Below, one piece after another: positions 26,302-35,362 of a stretch of 38,627 bases of DNA. The position numbers and the translations under genes are program-made. The stretch is from positions 1-38,627 of the forward strand of contig JAISBR010000177.1 in NCBI GenBank assembly GCA_031266095.1. Reading direction: 5' to 3'. The stretch is from Treponema sp. Lineage in GTDB: Bacteria > Spirochaetota > Spirochaetia > Treponematales > Breznakiellaceae. Within the stretch, counting starts at the first letter, position 1. Every line of letters begins with the position of its first letter. Under the pieces are notes generated by a model that was not told the DNA's origin, did not search any database, and worked only from the letters and a program-made list of their open reading frames with translations.

Positions 26302-27087
26302 TTACAAGTCCGTCTCCAGAAGTACAAGGGCGTTCTTGTAGAGGATCAGATCCTTTTCAGCCTCCGATAGATTCAGATCAAGGAAATCCCCAAGACAGGC
26401 GGCGGGATTCCACATAGGATAGTCGGAGCCAAACAGAAAACGTTCCGCGCCGTAAAAACGGATAAGTTCCCGTGCGCGCCGCTTGCCGAGGAAAGGCAGG
26501 GAACTGGAAATATCAAAATAACAGAAACGCTCACTCAAATGGTCCATGGCGATATCGAAAAGAGACCAGCCGCCAAAATGGGCCGCCACCGTAACGAGTT
26601 TTGGAAAATTGTCCAATACCCGCGCAAGCCGCGAAGGATGAGAAAAAGAAAACCGGTAATCGCCGGTATGAAAGATCACCGGCATCTTTCCTTCCAGCGC
26701 CGCATAAATTTCCATCAGGCAATTGTCGTCAATATTAAAGCGCTGCATATCGGGGTGCAGCTTGATCCCCTTGAGTCCCAGCCCCGCGATCCGCACGATC
26801 TCGTCACCGGGATTTCGCATGTTCTGATGCAGGGTCCCAAAGCCAATCAGTTCAGGGTGTTCCCGGCAGACTGCGGCTATAAAATCATTGATGCGTTGCA
26901 CCTGCTCGGGAACGGCGGCGGGTGAAAAAACCACAAAGCGGTCTATCCCTCCCCGACGGCCGTTTTCCAACAGGGTTCCCACCGTACCGTCCAACTGCAT
27001 GGGTATTTTGTAGAATTCCCAAACATTGGCAAGGGCCTTGGCCGCGATCTTTTCAGGGTAAATATGGGCGTGAAAATCTATAACCAT
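26302..27087 (-). CDS. Amidohydrolase-family (COG2159-like) metal-dependent hydrolase
   Basis: 261 residues, a TIM-barrel amidohydrolase. Metal-site motifs are DFHAHIYP (His6, His8), GIKLHPD, MPVIFHTGDY and FLFGSDYPMW with the conserved Asp. Members include decarboxylases and hydrolases of aromatic or lactone substrates; the substrate here is unknown. GGAGAG lies before the ATG. It follows the TrmH-family gene by 45 bp on the same strand. The near neighbours kduI and kduD are uronate genes, so a lactone or sugar-acid role is possible but not shown. Confidence 0.8.
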   Translation of the reverse strand: MVIDFHAHIYPEKIAAKALANVWEFYKIPMQLDGTVGTLLENGRRGGIDRFVVFSPAAVPEQVQRINDFIAAVCREHPELIGFGTLHQNMRNPGDEIVRIAGLGLKGIKLHPDMQRFNIDDNCLMEIYAALEGKMPVIFHTGDYRFSFSHPSRLARVLDNFPKLVTVAAHFGGWSLFDIAMDHLSERFCYFDISSSLPFLGKRRARELIRFYGAERFLFGSDYPMWNPAACLGDFLDLNLSEAEKDLILYKNALVLLETDL

Positions 27088-27132
27088 GTTGTTTCTCTCC
27101 TGGAAGTTTGTTGTACTGAACGCTTCCGGCTT

Positions 27133-28071
27133 TTAATTGAGCCGCGGGGTATTAAACTCGCCGTGAATGAATGCCCGGCTCCTTATCGCCGCCCAGGCCT
27201 GCATCACTATCCCAAACGCGACAGATACATTAAGCGAGCCCTTTGCCCCGTAACAGGGAATAGATACCCTGCCCAAAGAGGCGTCCGCCGCGGCAAGCGT
27301 CTGGGGGCTGACCCCAAGTTCCTCTGAACCCGCGATCAAGAGTCCCTGAGCGGGGAAAGCAAATTCCCCCAGCGGCGTTCCTCCGGTTTCCAGGGCAAAC
27401 ACCGGTATGGCATCCGCCAAAGCCGGCCCGGCGTTTTCGGAGGCCTCACAGGAAGGGCCGGCGAATAAATCCCGCCGTTCCCAGGGCAGCGTCTCAACAC
27501 AGCCCATGGCGCTTCGTTTTGCCCGGGGATGGCGCGGGTCGGCGCAAAGCGGCGAAAGGAAAAGTCTTTCAACGCCGAAAGATTCCGCGGCGCGGAATAT
27601 GGCCCCCACATTGAAAGGCGAACGGATATCCTCAAGGTACACGAGCATCCCTGGAAAAGAACGCCGCCGCGACGGGTCCGGTTTGCCTTCGGCGTCGATA
27701 AAATCCCAGTCCGCCGGGCTGCGGCCGGTTTCCGCAAGCAGGATATGGCGGACCGTATTGAGAGAACGGCGAAGCGGCCCGGCCGCAGACTCTAATGCCG
27801 TCTCTGTCATCCGCCTGAAAACCAAAGCGGCGTCAGCAAAAGCCTCAAGCGCCTCGGGCCGGAAACCAGGGTCCCCGGCGAGCAGTTCGGCGATTCCGGC
27901 AAAGAACATACACTCATCAGCGCTAAAAACAGGACCGTTACTCCAATTCACCGCTGCGTCCGTTGCAGGACTTGCCGCGCAAAGCCGATTTTCCGCTTCG
28001 GTGAAAATCTTGTTCATTTTCCGCAGCCGCTGATGGCGGGGCAGTTTTTCAAGCCTGTGCAAGGGGATCAT
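27133..28071 (-). CDS. TrmH/SpoU-family RNA 2'-O-methyltransferase
   Basis: 312 residues. A helical N-terminal part (about 1-140) is followed by a SpoU domain with all three motifs: DIRSPFNVGAIFRAAESFG (motif 1), LLIAGSEELGVS (motif 2) and IPCYGAKGSLNVSVAFGIV (motif 3, the S-adenosylmethionine knot). It methylates ribose in rRNA or tRNA; the target is not predictable. The final residues GEFNTPRLN are encoded by one of the GGGGTATTAAAC motif copies. It has no good Shine-Dalgarno and lies 28 bp after kduD, so coupling to kduD is possible. Confidence 0.88.
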   Translation of the reverse strand: MIPLHRLEKLPRHQRLRKMNKIFTEAENRLCAASPATDAAVNWSNGPVFSADECMFFAGIAELLAGDPGFRPEALEAFADAALVFRRMTETALESAAGPLRRSLNTVRHILLAETGRSPADWDFIDAEGKPDPSRRRSFPGMLVYLEDIRSPFNVGAIFRAAESFGVERLFLSPLCADPRHPRAKRSAMGCVETLPWERRDLFAGPSCEASENAGPALADAIPVFALETGGTPLGEFAFPAQGLLIAGSEELGVSPQTLAAADASLGRVSIPCYGAKGSLNVSVAFGIVMQAWAAIRSRAFIHGEFNTPRLN

Positions 28072-28099
28072 ATTATGAGCCGCGCTTGGCGCTGATGTA

Positions 28100-28897
28100 C
28101 TAAGGCTGTTTTCCTATATAGGCGAGGATGCCGCCGTCCACATATAAAATATGACCGTTTACGAAATTCGAGGTTTCGGAAGCGAGGAATACCGCCGGCC
28201 CCTTAAGGTCTTCGGTGGTTCCCCATCTGGCTGCCGGAGTCTTGGCTATGATGAACTGATCAAAGGGATGCCGGCTGCCGTCGCTCTGTCTTTCCCGAAG
28301 GGGAGCGGTTTGGGGGGTCTCAATATAGCCCGGCCCGATGCCGTTACATTGGATATTGAACTCTCCGTATTCGCTGGCGATATTCCGGGTGAGCATTTTA
28401 AGCCCTCCCTTGGCGGCAGCATAGGCGCTTACTGTTTCCCGGCCTAATTCACTCATCATACTGCAAATATTGATAATTTTCCCGCCGCCCTTTTTAATCA
28501 TCGCGGGGATAACCGCCTTGGAAACAATAAAGGGCGCATTAAGATCAACATCCACGACCATGCGAAAATCCGCGGCGCTCATCTCCGTCATAGGAATCCG
28601 TTTTATGATTCCCGCGTTGTTGACCAAAACATCAATAACTCCGACATCTTTTTCAATCTTTGCAACTGTATCATTGACAGCTTTTTCATCGGTAACATCA
28701 CAGACATAGCCATGGACAGAAATACCCGCTTCCCGATATGCGGCCAAACCCGTCTCGACCTGAGCTTGTCCAATGTCGTTAAACACAATGGCCGCCCCGG
28801 CTTCGCTATAGGCCTGGGCAATGGCAAAACCAATGCCGTAGGAAGCTCCGGTAATCCAAGCCGTTTTACCTTTTAATGAAAAATCAACGCCGCTCAT
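28100..28897 (-). CDS. kduD: SDR oxidoreductase, KduD/gluconate 5-dehydrogenase type
   Basis: 265 residues. Classical SDR: cofactor motif TGASYGIG, NNAG, Ser146, and YAAAK (Tyr159, Lys163). The C-terminus VNGHILYVDGGILAYIGKQ is the type seen in gluconate 5-dehydrogenases and 2-deoxy-D-gluconate 3-dehydrogenases. Next to kduI the likely role is reduction of 3-deoxy-D-glycero-2,5-hexodiulosonate to 2-keto-3-deoxygluconate, the last step before KDG kinase in unsaturated uronate breakdown. AGGAGG precedes the ATG. A hairpin with a T-run lies just upstream. The exact substrate is inferred from kduI adjacency. Confidence 0.82.
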   Translation of the reverse strand: MSGVDFSLKGKTAWITGASYGIGFAIAQAYSEAGAAIVFNDIGQAQVETGLAAYREAGISVHGYVCDVTDEKAVNDTVAKIEKDVGVIDVLVNNAGIIKRIPMTEMSAADFRMVVDVDLNAPFIVSKAVIPAMIKKGGGKIINICSMMSELGRETVSAYAAAKGGLKMLTRNIASEYGEFNIQCNGIGPGYIETPQTAPLRERQSDGSRHPFDQFIIAKTPAARWGTTEDLKGPAVFLASETSNFVNGHILYVDGGILAYIGKQP

Positions 28898-28910
28898 TTA
28901 TTCCTCCTGT

Positions 28911-28933
28911 AAAAAGCGGCGGCATCGCCGCTT
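28911..28933 (-). terminator. Rho-independent terminator/attenuator between kduI and kduD
   Basis: On the minus strand AAGCGGCG-ATGC-CGCCGCTT (8-bp GC-rich stem) is followed by TTT, and the Ts end only about 13 nt before the kduD start. It lies 96 bp downstream of the kduI stop. This is the best intrinsic-terminator shape in the window. Confidence 0.65.
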
Positions 28934-29029
28934 ATGGTAATCGGACAATAACACGAAATGTTAATGATTCCCTATTATTGTATCCGGATTACCGGATGTT
29001 GCAACCGCCTCTATGATATTTCCCGCAGT

Positions 29030-29866
29030 TCATTTCAGAGCCGCGGCATCAAGCGTATCCATATCGTCAAAGGTTTGATTTTCCCCGGCCATAGCCCAGA
29101 TAAAGGTGTAGGCTGCGGTTCCCGCCCCGGCGTGGATTGACCAGGAAGGAGAAATCACCGACTGTTCGTTGTTTATCACGATATGGCGGGTTTCTCCGGG
29201 TTGGCCGTGGAAGTGAAAGACAATGCCGCCCGGCTTCATGTCGAAATAAAAATAGACCTCCATCCGGCGTTCATGGGTATGGCACGGCATAGTGTTCCAC
29301 ACGGATCCCTCTTCCAAAATAGTCATACCCATCACGAGTTGGCAGCTTTGGCAGACCGCGGGATGCACGTACTGATAAATCGTCCTGACATTCACCGACG
29401 CCGTGTCCCCCAGTTTGCGGGGATTGGCCTTTTCAATGGGAATAAACACCGTGGGATAGGTGGTATGGGCCGGCGCGCTGGCCAGGTAAAATTTCGGGGG
29501 ATTTGCCTTGTCGACGGCTGAAAATAAAACTTCTTTTACTCCCCGGCCGATATAGAGGCCATCGCCTTTTTTCATCGCGTATTCCGCGCTGTCCGTAGAT
29601 ATGATCCCCGTGCCGTTGATACAGATGATCCCCAGTTCCCGGCGTTCCAGAAAAACATCGGTCCCGAAATCTTTACCCCCCTCCAGGCGCAGTTTTTTAT
29701 CAACCGGATGTGCGCCGCCAAATACGACCCGATCTGAATGGGTGTAACAGAGACTGATTTCGTCTTTGGAAAAGACCCGTTCAAACAAAAAGCGTTCTCT
29801 CATTTTTTGTGTATCATACAATTTCATGTCTTCGGGATGTTCAGCATAACGAATTGCAAGTTTCAT
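29030..29866 (-). CDS. kduI: 5-keto 4-deoxyuronate isomerase
   Basis: 278 residues, exactly the E. coli KduI length. The zinc site is intact: His196 and His198 and Glu203 in CHTHERRMEVYFYF, and His245 in SWSIHAGAGT. It isomerises 5-keto-4-deoxyuronate (from unsaturated galacturonate or hyaluronate/chondroitin fragments) to the 2,5-diketo form used by KduD, encoded 132 bp downstream. GGAGG precedes the ATG. No pectate lyase, transporter, kdgK or kdgA gene is in the window, so monomers must come from elsewhere. Confidence 0.93.
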   Translation of the reverse strand: MKLAIRYAEHPEDMKLYDTQKMRERFLFERVFSKDEISLCYTHSDRVVFGGAHPVDKKLRLEGGKDFGTDVFLERRELGIICINGTGIISTDSAEYAMKKGDGLYIGRGVKEVLFSAVDKANPPKFYLASAPAHTTYPTVFIPIEKANPRKLGDTASVNVRTIYQYVHPAVCQSCQLVMGMTILEEGSVWNTMPCHTHERRMEVYFYFDMKPGGIVFHFHGQPGETRHIVINNEQSVISPSWSIHAGAGTAAYTFIWAMAGENQTFDDMDTLDAAALK

Positions 29867-29930
29867 TTGTTTTCCTCCATCATCAAGTGTAAATCACATT
29901 AAACCGGATGACTGAAAAAGTCAAACGGGA

Positions 29931-30989
29931 TTACCGAAAATCATTATAGGTATAAAACTCCAGTTTCAGTTCCTTAGCCGTTTGCAGCACATATTCAAGC
30001 CGCTCCGGCTTGATGCCCCATTGAGCGCCGTCTGAAATGTCATGGGTGGTAAAGGGAGCAATAGTACCGGTAAATTTCGCGGTGAAAAGCAGCAGCCGAA
30101 TATTCCGTTCAAAGAGGTCATCATCAGGATACATAATATTGTCAATCGCCTTAGACACAATGTACCCGCCGCGTATCTCTTCCGTATTGTAAAGGCGGAA
30201 ATTAGCGCCGTAGCCTCTGGTTAATTTGAAGACCGGGGACAGAGCGTCCCGCATCCAAGGCTCGGAAAAACCAAAAGGCCAGGCAAAGGCGCTTAAAGGA
30301 ATACCGGCGCTACGGAAATCTTCCGCGGCCTCAATGGTTTCACGGTCGAATACCTCACGGGATACTTTAGTCAAGTCATAGTGTGACCTGGTATGAAAGG
30401 CTATGTCGTGATTTCGAGCCAGGGCCTCGGCGCAAAAATCGGCAACGCTGTCAGGCGTTCCCTGCAGGAAAAAAGTGAGCCGCGCGCCGTAATGTTCAAA
30501 CATATCGAAGTATTGCCGCCAGCTCTGCCAATAATCATCATCAAGGGAGAGGAGCAGCCCCGCCTTATTGTCGGCGAGGCTCCAGAAAAGTTCATCCCGG
30601 AGGGAAACGCCCTTCGAGTTTTCCAGAGAAAACTCAATCCGGAATCTGTCGTCACCGGTTTTAACCGCTGAGGCCAAATCGTAGACAATTGAAAATTGAT
30701 CTTCCGCCGATTGATATTCACCTTTAACATTAATTTCCAGATCACTCTTTTTACCGTCTTCGCCGGCAGGGTTAAGCTGAAAATATTTCCTGATGAGCGG
30801 CGAATCATTTTTGACATACACAAGGGCCCGCTCAAAGGAATCGTCCCGTTCTTCCGGCAGAGGCGGAAGAACAGATTGAACAGGCTGGGAGAAAGTGACC
30901 TCAGATTCGCGATAAACAGCCTTCCGGCTGGCGCAGGCCAGCGGCAAAACAGCAAAAATGATACATAGAAGGGCGCGAAAGTATTTCAT
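29931..30989 (-). CDS. NodB-like polysaccharide deacetylase lipoprotein
   Basis: 352 residues. Signal peptide with lipobox LLCIIFAVLPLACAS (Cys19), then an extra N-terminal domain (about 20-150) without a known fold. The carbohydrate-esterase-4 region starts about 155: LLSLDDDYWQSW (motif 1, Asp pair), HDIAFHTRSHYDLT (motif 2, His-x3-His), FAWPFGFSEPW (motif 3), and FTTHDISDGAQWG. It would act on an acetylated glycan at the cell surface or periplasm; peptidoglycan and pectin-type substrates both possible. The start codon is 30 bp from the divergent proA ATG, so promoters overlap. It is upstream of kduI on the same strand by 64 bp. Confidence 0.8.
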   Translation of the reverse strand: MKYFRALLCIIFAVLPLACASRKAVYRESEVTFSQPVQSVLPPLPEERDDSFERALVYVKNDSPLIRKYFQLNPAGEDGKKSDLEINVKGEYQSAEDQFSIVYDLASAVKTGDDRFRIEFSLENSKGVSLRDELFWSLADNKAGLLLSLDDDYWQSWRQYFDMFEHYGARLTFFLQGTPDSVADFCAEALARNHDIAFHTRSHYDLTKVSREVFDRETIEAAEDFRSAGIPLSAFAWPFGFSEPWMRDALSPVFKLTRGYGANFRLYNTEEIRGGYIVSKAIDNIMYPDDDLFERNIRLLLFTAKFTGTIAPFTTHDISDGAQWGIKPERLEYVLQTAKELKLEFYTYNDFR

Positions 30990-31006
30990 TAAAACCTGCC
31001 CTGTGT

Positions 31007-31012
31007 TATGAT
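31007..31012 (+). promoter_or_regulatory. -10 box of a possibly leaderless proA promoter
   Basis: TATGAT ends 7 nt before ATG 31020, with no Shine-Dalgarno. The overlapping complement TATCAT could serve as the -10 of the divergent deacetylase gene. The -35 (TTTCAT at 30984) is weak. Confidence 0.4.
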
Positions 31013-31019
31013 AGCATAT

Positions 31020-32291
31020 ATGAGTTCCCTTACACTAGTGTTCTCCACTCTTAAGCGCGCCCAGGCCCGGCTGGCGCTGGAGAACCGCAGCGCTAAAGAC
31101 AAGGCCCTTTCCGCCGCCGCCGCCGCCATTGATCGGGACCGGGCCGCTATCCTGGCCGCTAATACCCAGGATATTGAGAAAGCCCGTTCCGGCGGCATGA
31201 AGGAAAGCCTGCTTGACCGGCTCCTCCTCAATGACAAGCGGATAGACGGTATTATCGCGGGGATTGAAACGGTGATCGGCCAGGAAGACCCCATCGGTAC
31301 AGTTGCTGCGGGCTGGACTTTGCCCAACGGTCTGCTGATTGAGCGGATCACGACCCCGCTGGGGGTGGCGGCGATCATCTACGAATCCCGGCCCAATGTT
31401 ACCGCCGACTGCGCGGCCCTGGCTTACAAGGCGGGCTGTTCCATTCTGCTGCGGGGTTCTTCCTCAGCGCTGGAATCAAACAAGGCCCTGGTGAACACAA
31501 TCAGGTCCGGCCTTGAGGAAGGCGGCGGCATAGCGGAGGCAGTTGCTCTGGCGGACTCAGGCAGCAGGGACGAGGTCAATGAAATCCTCGCGGCCAGGGG
31601 CTGGATCGACGTAGTACTCCCCCGGGGCGGCAAAGAATTGATCCGCCGGGTGGTAGAAAACGCCCGGATTCCGGTGATTGAAACCGGGGAAGGCAACTGT
31701 CATATCTACGTGGAAGGCAGCGCGGATATTGACCAGGCTGTTGCAATTATCGCCAACGCGAAACTGCAGAAGCCGGGCGCTTGTAACGCTGTGGAAACCC
31801 TGCTGGTACGCTGGGACGCGCTGGCGGCACTGATGCCCAAACTGGCGGTGCGCTTCGCCGGCACAGTGGAACTCCGCTGTGACGCCGCGGCCAAGGCCGC
31901 TATTAACACCGCCGGTACATTGCCCGCCGGACTGTCACTCAAGGACGCCGTCGAGGAAGACTGGGGAACTGAATTTCTCGATTATATTCTCGCCGTCAAA
32001 ACCGTCGATAGCTGCGATGAGGCGATTGCGCACATCAACCGCTACGGTACAAAACACTCCGAGGCGATCCTCACAAACGACCTACAGTCGGCACAGCAAT
32101 TCCGCGCCCGGGTGGACGCCGCCTGTGTGTATGTTAACGCCTCCACCCGTTTTACCGACGGCGGCGAATTCGGGTTTGGCGCGGAGCTGGGCATCAGTAC
32201 CCAGAAATTCCACACCCGCGGTCCTATGGGACTTGCAGCCCTCACCACGGTAAAGTACCTTATCAGCGGAGCCGGACACATACGGACTTAG
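31020..32291 (+). CDS. proA: Glutamate-5-semialdehyde dehydrogenase (gamma-glutamyl phosphate reductase)
   Basis: 423 residues. It reduces glutamyl-5-phosphate to the semialdehyde in proline synthesis. PLGVAAIIYESRPNVTADCAALAYKAG, CSILLRGSSSALESNKA and the catalytic Cys in KLQKPGACNAVET are all canonical. ATG 31020 fits the usual short N-terminus better than ATG 31008. There is no Shine-Dalgarno at either; a -10 box lies 7 nt upstream. proB follows 8 bp later, which reverses the common proB-proA order. Confidence 0.94.
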   Translation: MSSLTLVFSTLKRAQARLALENRSAKDKALSAAAAAIDRDRAAILAANTQDIEKARSGGMKESLLDRLLLNDKRIDGIIAGIETVIGQEDPIGTVAAGWTLPNGLLIERITTPLGVAAIIYESRPNVTADCAALAYKAGCSILLRGSSSALESNKALVNTIRSGLEEGGGIAEAVALADSGSRDEVNEILAARGWIDVVLPRGGKELIRRVVENARIPVIETGEGNCHIYVEGSADIDQAVAIIANAKLQKPGACNAVETLLVRWDALAALMPKLAVRFAGTVELRCDAAAKAAINTAGTLPAGLSLKDAVEEDWGTEFLDYILAVKTVDSCDEAIAHINRYGTKHSEAILTNDLQSAQQFRARVDAACVYVNASTRFTDGGEFGFGAELGISTQKFHTRGPMGLAALTTVKYLISGAGHIRT

Positions 32292-32299
32292 GTGAAATA

Positions 32300-33091
32300 A
32301 TGATAGCACAACTCCTGGCGGACGCGCGAAAAGTCGTATTCAAATTTGGTTCCAACACTCTTGCCGATGGGAACGGCAGGATAAACCCCGTCTTTCTCAC
32401 CGAATTCGCCGATCAGGTCGCGGCGTTCAAACGGAACAGCAAACAGATCATCATCGTGTCGTCGGGGGCACAGGTAGCGGGACTTTCCACCATGGACAAG
32501 TGGGCCCGCAAGCGGGACATCCACTATCGCCAGGCACTGTGCGCCGTAGGTCAGGTAGAACTCATGGGCGCCTGGCGCCGGGCTTTTGAACAGCATGGCC
32601 TCCACATCGCCCAGATCCTCCTCACCCAGGACGACTTCGGCGACCCCATCAGAACCCTCAATATGCGGAACACGCTTTTCACCCTCGTAGACGAGGGCAT
32701 CATCCCCATCATAAACGAAAACGACACCGTTTCGGTGGAAGAAATCAAAATCGGCGACAACGATACCCTGGCGGCCCAATCGGCGATCCTCTGGAGCGCC
32801 GATCTCCTGGTCCTCTTCAGCGACATCGACGGCCTCTTCAACAAAAACCCCAAGGACTTCCCTGACGCTGAGTTATTGGAAGAGGTACGGGATATTGAAA
32901 GTGTGCGCAAAAATATCAGTACCGGCGCCGCAAACAATTTCGGCACCGGCGGCATCGCCACCAAACTCGACGCGGCCCAACGGGCCTTGTCCTACGGCAT
33001 CCCCACCATTCTGGCCCACGGCGGCAAACCCCGCAGCCTTGAGGCGCTCACCGCGGGAAACCAGAAAGGCACGGCCTTCCTGGTTGAATGA
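32300..33091 (+). CDS. proB: Glutamate 5-kinase, short form without PUA domain
   Basis: 263 residues, only the amino-acid-kinase domain; the C-terminal PUA domain of the E. coli-type enzyme is absent. Motifs are VVFKFGSNTLAD, IIIVSSGAQVAGL, IPIINENDTVSVEE, VLFSDIDGLFNKNP and FGTGGIATKLDAAQRAL. It phosphorylates glutamate for ProA, encoded just upstream. AGGTGA lies before the ATG. SSGAQ stands where many enzymes have SSGAI. Feedback control by proline may differ without the PUA domain, but short forms are known in other bacteria. Confidence 0.93.
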   Translation: MIAQLLADARKVVFKFGSNTLADGNGRINPVFLTEFADQVAAFKRNSKQIIIVSSGAQVAGLSTMDKWARKRDIHYRQALCAVGQVELMGAWRRAFEQHGLHIAQILLTQDDFGDPIRTLNMRNTLFTLVDEGIIPIINENDTVSVEEIKIGDNDTLAAQSAILWSADLLVLFSDIDGLFNKNPKDFPDAELLEEVRDIESVRKNISTGAANNFGTGGIATKLDAAQRALSYGIPTILAHGGKPRSLEALTAGNQKGTAFLVE

Positions 33092-33133
33092 TTATCGCCT
33101 CAGCTCGAGCATAAAAAGAACAGCATACCGCGC

Positions 33134-33148
33134 CGGACCGGAGGTCCG
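33134..33148 (+). terminator. Weak hairpin after proB
   Basis: CGGACC-GGA-GGTCCG, a perfect 6-bp stem 42 bp after the proB stop. No T-run follows, so terminator function is doubtful. Confidence 0.3.
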
Positions 33149-33365
33149 AGCTCTGCCGTGCGGTTGTTAATTTCTTGCCGTTAACCTTGCGGAATAACTC
33201 ATTTCCTGTTCCTGGCGGTCTCCGGTATTGTCCCGGACGGTTGAATTCGGAATTGCTGACCGGAATGAGAAACCGCTTGACCTTACGGAAGAACAGAGTA
33301 CAATTAAGTGAGATTTTGAATCCCGGAAGCCTGTGCGCTTGCGGATTTTGGAGAGGGAGTTAATT

Positions 33366-34220
33366 ATGGAAAATTGTTTGGCCGGGCTTTTTTTATGCGC
33401 GATGGCGATGAATGTTTTTGCGGCCGGTGACGGAGCCGTGTTTTCCTGTAAGGTGGGTCGCTTTGATGTGTACATGCTGGTTGAAAACCAGGGACAGGGG
33501 AGGAGCGGTATTCTCATTGGCGCCAATGAGACGCTGTTAAACCGTTACCTCCCCGGCGGGACCTATCAGTCCGAGACTAATACCTTCCTTATCCGGGGCG
33601 AGGGAAAGACCGTGGTAGTGGATACCGGATTCGGCGGCGCGATTTTTGAGAGCATGCAAAAACTGGGGGTAGATCCTTCCCAGGTAGACGCCGTGCTCCT
33701 TACCCACATGCACGGGGATCATATCGGTGGATTGCAGAAGGACGGCAGGGCCCTTTTCCCCAACGCGAAGATTTATCTCGCGGCCCAGGAACGGGAATAC
33801 TGGACAAAAACCCGCATCAACCAGGGCGCGGTGGCGGCCTTGGCGCCCTATGGTTCCAGGGTGGAGACCTTCCTTCCGGGGGAACTGGGCGGCAGACTGG
33901 CTGAGCTTCTTCCGGGTCTTTATCCCGCCGCAGCCTTCGGTCATACGCCGGGGCATACGGTGTTTCTCCTTGACTCCGGCGGCAGTAAGCTCCTCATCTG
34001 GGGAGACTTGATGCATGTCGAGGGCATACAGTTTCCCGCTCCCTCTGTGTCGGTTACCTACGACACGGACCCTCAGGCCGCGGCGGCGGTACGCAAGAGT
34101 ATCCTTGAATATGTGGTACAGAACCGAATACCCGTGGCGGGGATGCACCTGGTCTATCCGGCTGTGGGTACGGTTGAGCCCGATGGTTCGGGCTACCGTT
34201 TTGTACCCTCCAAGCTCTGA
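33366..34220 (+). CDS. Exported metallo-beta-lactamase-fold hydrolase
   Basis: 284 residues. The N-terminus CLAGLFLCAMAMNVFAAG looks like a cleavable signal peptide, so it is probably periplasmic. The zinc motif is LLTHMHGDHIGG, followed by AFGHTPGHTVFLL and LLIWGDLMHVEG, with a final GMHLVYP His. It resembles MBL proteins acting on lactones or small esters, but the family is broad and the substrate cannot be named. ATG 33366 is chosen because GGAGAGGGAG precedes it and it yields the signal peptide. It is not coupled to its neighbours: 275 bp upstream and 74 bp downstream are intergenic. Confidence 0.8.
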   Translation: MENCLAGLFLCAMAMNVFAAGDGAVFSCKVGRFDVYMLVENQGQGRSGILIGANETLLNRYLPGGTYQSETNTFLIRGEGKTVVVDTGFGGAIFESMQKLGVDPSQVDAVLLTHMHGDHIGGLQKDGRALFPNAKIYLAAQEREYWTKTRINQGAVAALAPYGSRVETFLPGELGGRLAELLPGLYPAAAFGHTPGHTVFLLDSGGSKLLIWGDLMHVEGIQFPAPSVSVTYDTDPQAAAAVRKSILEYVVQNRIPVAGMHLVYPAVGTVEPDGSGYRFVPSKL

Positions 34221-34256
34221 GGTTCAAGGGGATAAACCGGTTCTTCTAAAAACCGC

Positions 34257-34285
34257 TTGCAACTTACCGCGCTTGAAAATATACT
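34257..34285 (+). promoter_or_regulatory. Promoter of the UPRTase-like operon, near-leaderless
   Basis: TTGCAA (34257-34262), a 17-nt spacer and TATACT (34280-34285) end 9 nt before ATG 34295. No Shine-Dalgarno is seen between. Transcription would start within a few nt of the start codon. Confidence 0.5.
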
Positions 34286-34294
34286 TTTTCTATA

Positions 34295-35362
34295 ATGAGT
34301 CAAGTCATCTTAAGGGCGGAAGACTTGGACGGGTACCTGAGCGCCGCCGACAAAGAATACCTTTCCCGGATGGATCGGATCTACGGAACCGTAATGAAGA
34401 CTTTTTCCCGGCTTTCATCAGGACTGCAGGCCGAGCGGCGGAGCGCCGAGGATACCCTTATTGCGCTGTACAATGAGATGGGCATTCTGATGCAGGAAAT
34501 ATGCCGGGAAGCGCCCAACATCCATGTGTATTCCTTTCTTGCCCCTCAGGAAAGCCATCCCGAAGCGTCCCGGCTTATCGCTAAACTCAGGGATGTGCGG
34601 ACCGAAAACCAGGAATTTGTCTATTACATCCAGCGGGCCTATGAGATGCTCTTCAAACTGGCCTGGGGCGGGACGCCTGGAATCAATAAAAATTACCTCA
34701 TCGTGGAAACACCGGTGACTATTCCGACGCGGAATTACGCGGTCCACAAGATTACCAATATCGACGATAAGATTGAAAATACCGTTATGTGTGTCATGCT
34801 CAGGGGCGCTCTGCTGCCCTCGATGATCATGAGTAAGGAGATTGAGGAGTATTCCTCCCACGCTTATGTGACGCCCTTTGCCCTGTTCAGGATCAGGCGG
34901 GATGACGGCAAAAAAGAAACCAATATGGAGTATATCCTGGACCTGAACCGTTCCTACTTCAGCCTTGAGGCCCTGGACGGCCGGGACCTGGTGTTTGCCG
35001 ACCCCATGAACGCCACCGGCGGAAGCCTGGTGACGGTGGTCAAGTACCTGCTGGACGCCGGGGTCAAGCCCCGTTCCATCCTGTTTTTCAACGTTATCGC
35101 CGCACTCAAGGGGGCGCTCAGGGTGGTCCGGGCATTGGAACACTGTGAGGTGTATACCCTCTGGATGGACCCGATCCTCAACGATCAGGCCTATATCATG
35201 CCCGGTCTGGGCGATGCCGGGGACCGCATCAACGGCAGGGACGCCGAATCCAATCCCAGGAATATCATCCAACTCATTGCGGATTATGGCGACAACATCG
35301 CCAAGTTGTACCGGGCCCAGCTTAAGGAAATTGGGGATACAGTACTCAATATCGGAAAATGA
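34295..35362 (+). CDS. Uracil phosphoribosyltransferase-like protein with N-terminal extension
   Basis: 355 residues. The C-terminal part (about 150-355) is a type I phosphoribosyltransferase of the UPRTase kind: [17 protein letters not shown] loop [15 protein letters not shown] (233-247), and the uracil-site signature [15 protein letters not shown] (300-314). About 140 extra N-terminal residues, mostly helical ([32 protein letters not shown]), are not part of normal UPRTases (about 210 residues). It may be a pyrimidine-salvage enzyme or a regulatory relative. First gene of a tightly coupled operon with a TPR lipoprotein, DUF503 and another lipoprotein (4-, 4- and 1-bp overlaps). Confidence 0.83.
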   Translation: MSQVILRAEDLDGYLSAADKEYLSRMDRIYGTVMKTFSRLSSGLQAERRSAEDTLIALYNEMGILMQEICREAPNIHVYSFLAPQESHPEASRLIAKLRDVRTENQEFVYYIQRAYEMLFKLAWGGTPGINKNYLIVETPVTIPTRNYAVHKITNIDDKIENTVMCVMLRGALLPSMIMSKEIEEYSSHAYVTPFALFRIRRDDGKKETNMEYILDLNRSYFSLEALDGRDLVFADPMNATGGSLVTVVKYLLDAGVKPRSILFFNVIAALKGALRVVRALEHCEVYTLWMDPILNDQAYIMPGLGDAGDRINGRDAESNPRNIIQLIADYGDNIAKLYRAQLKEIGDTVLNIGK

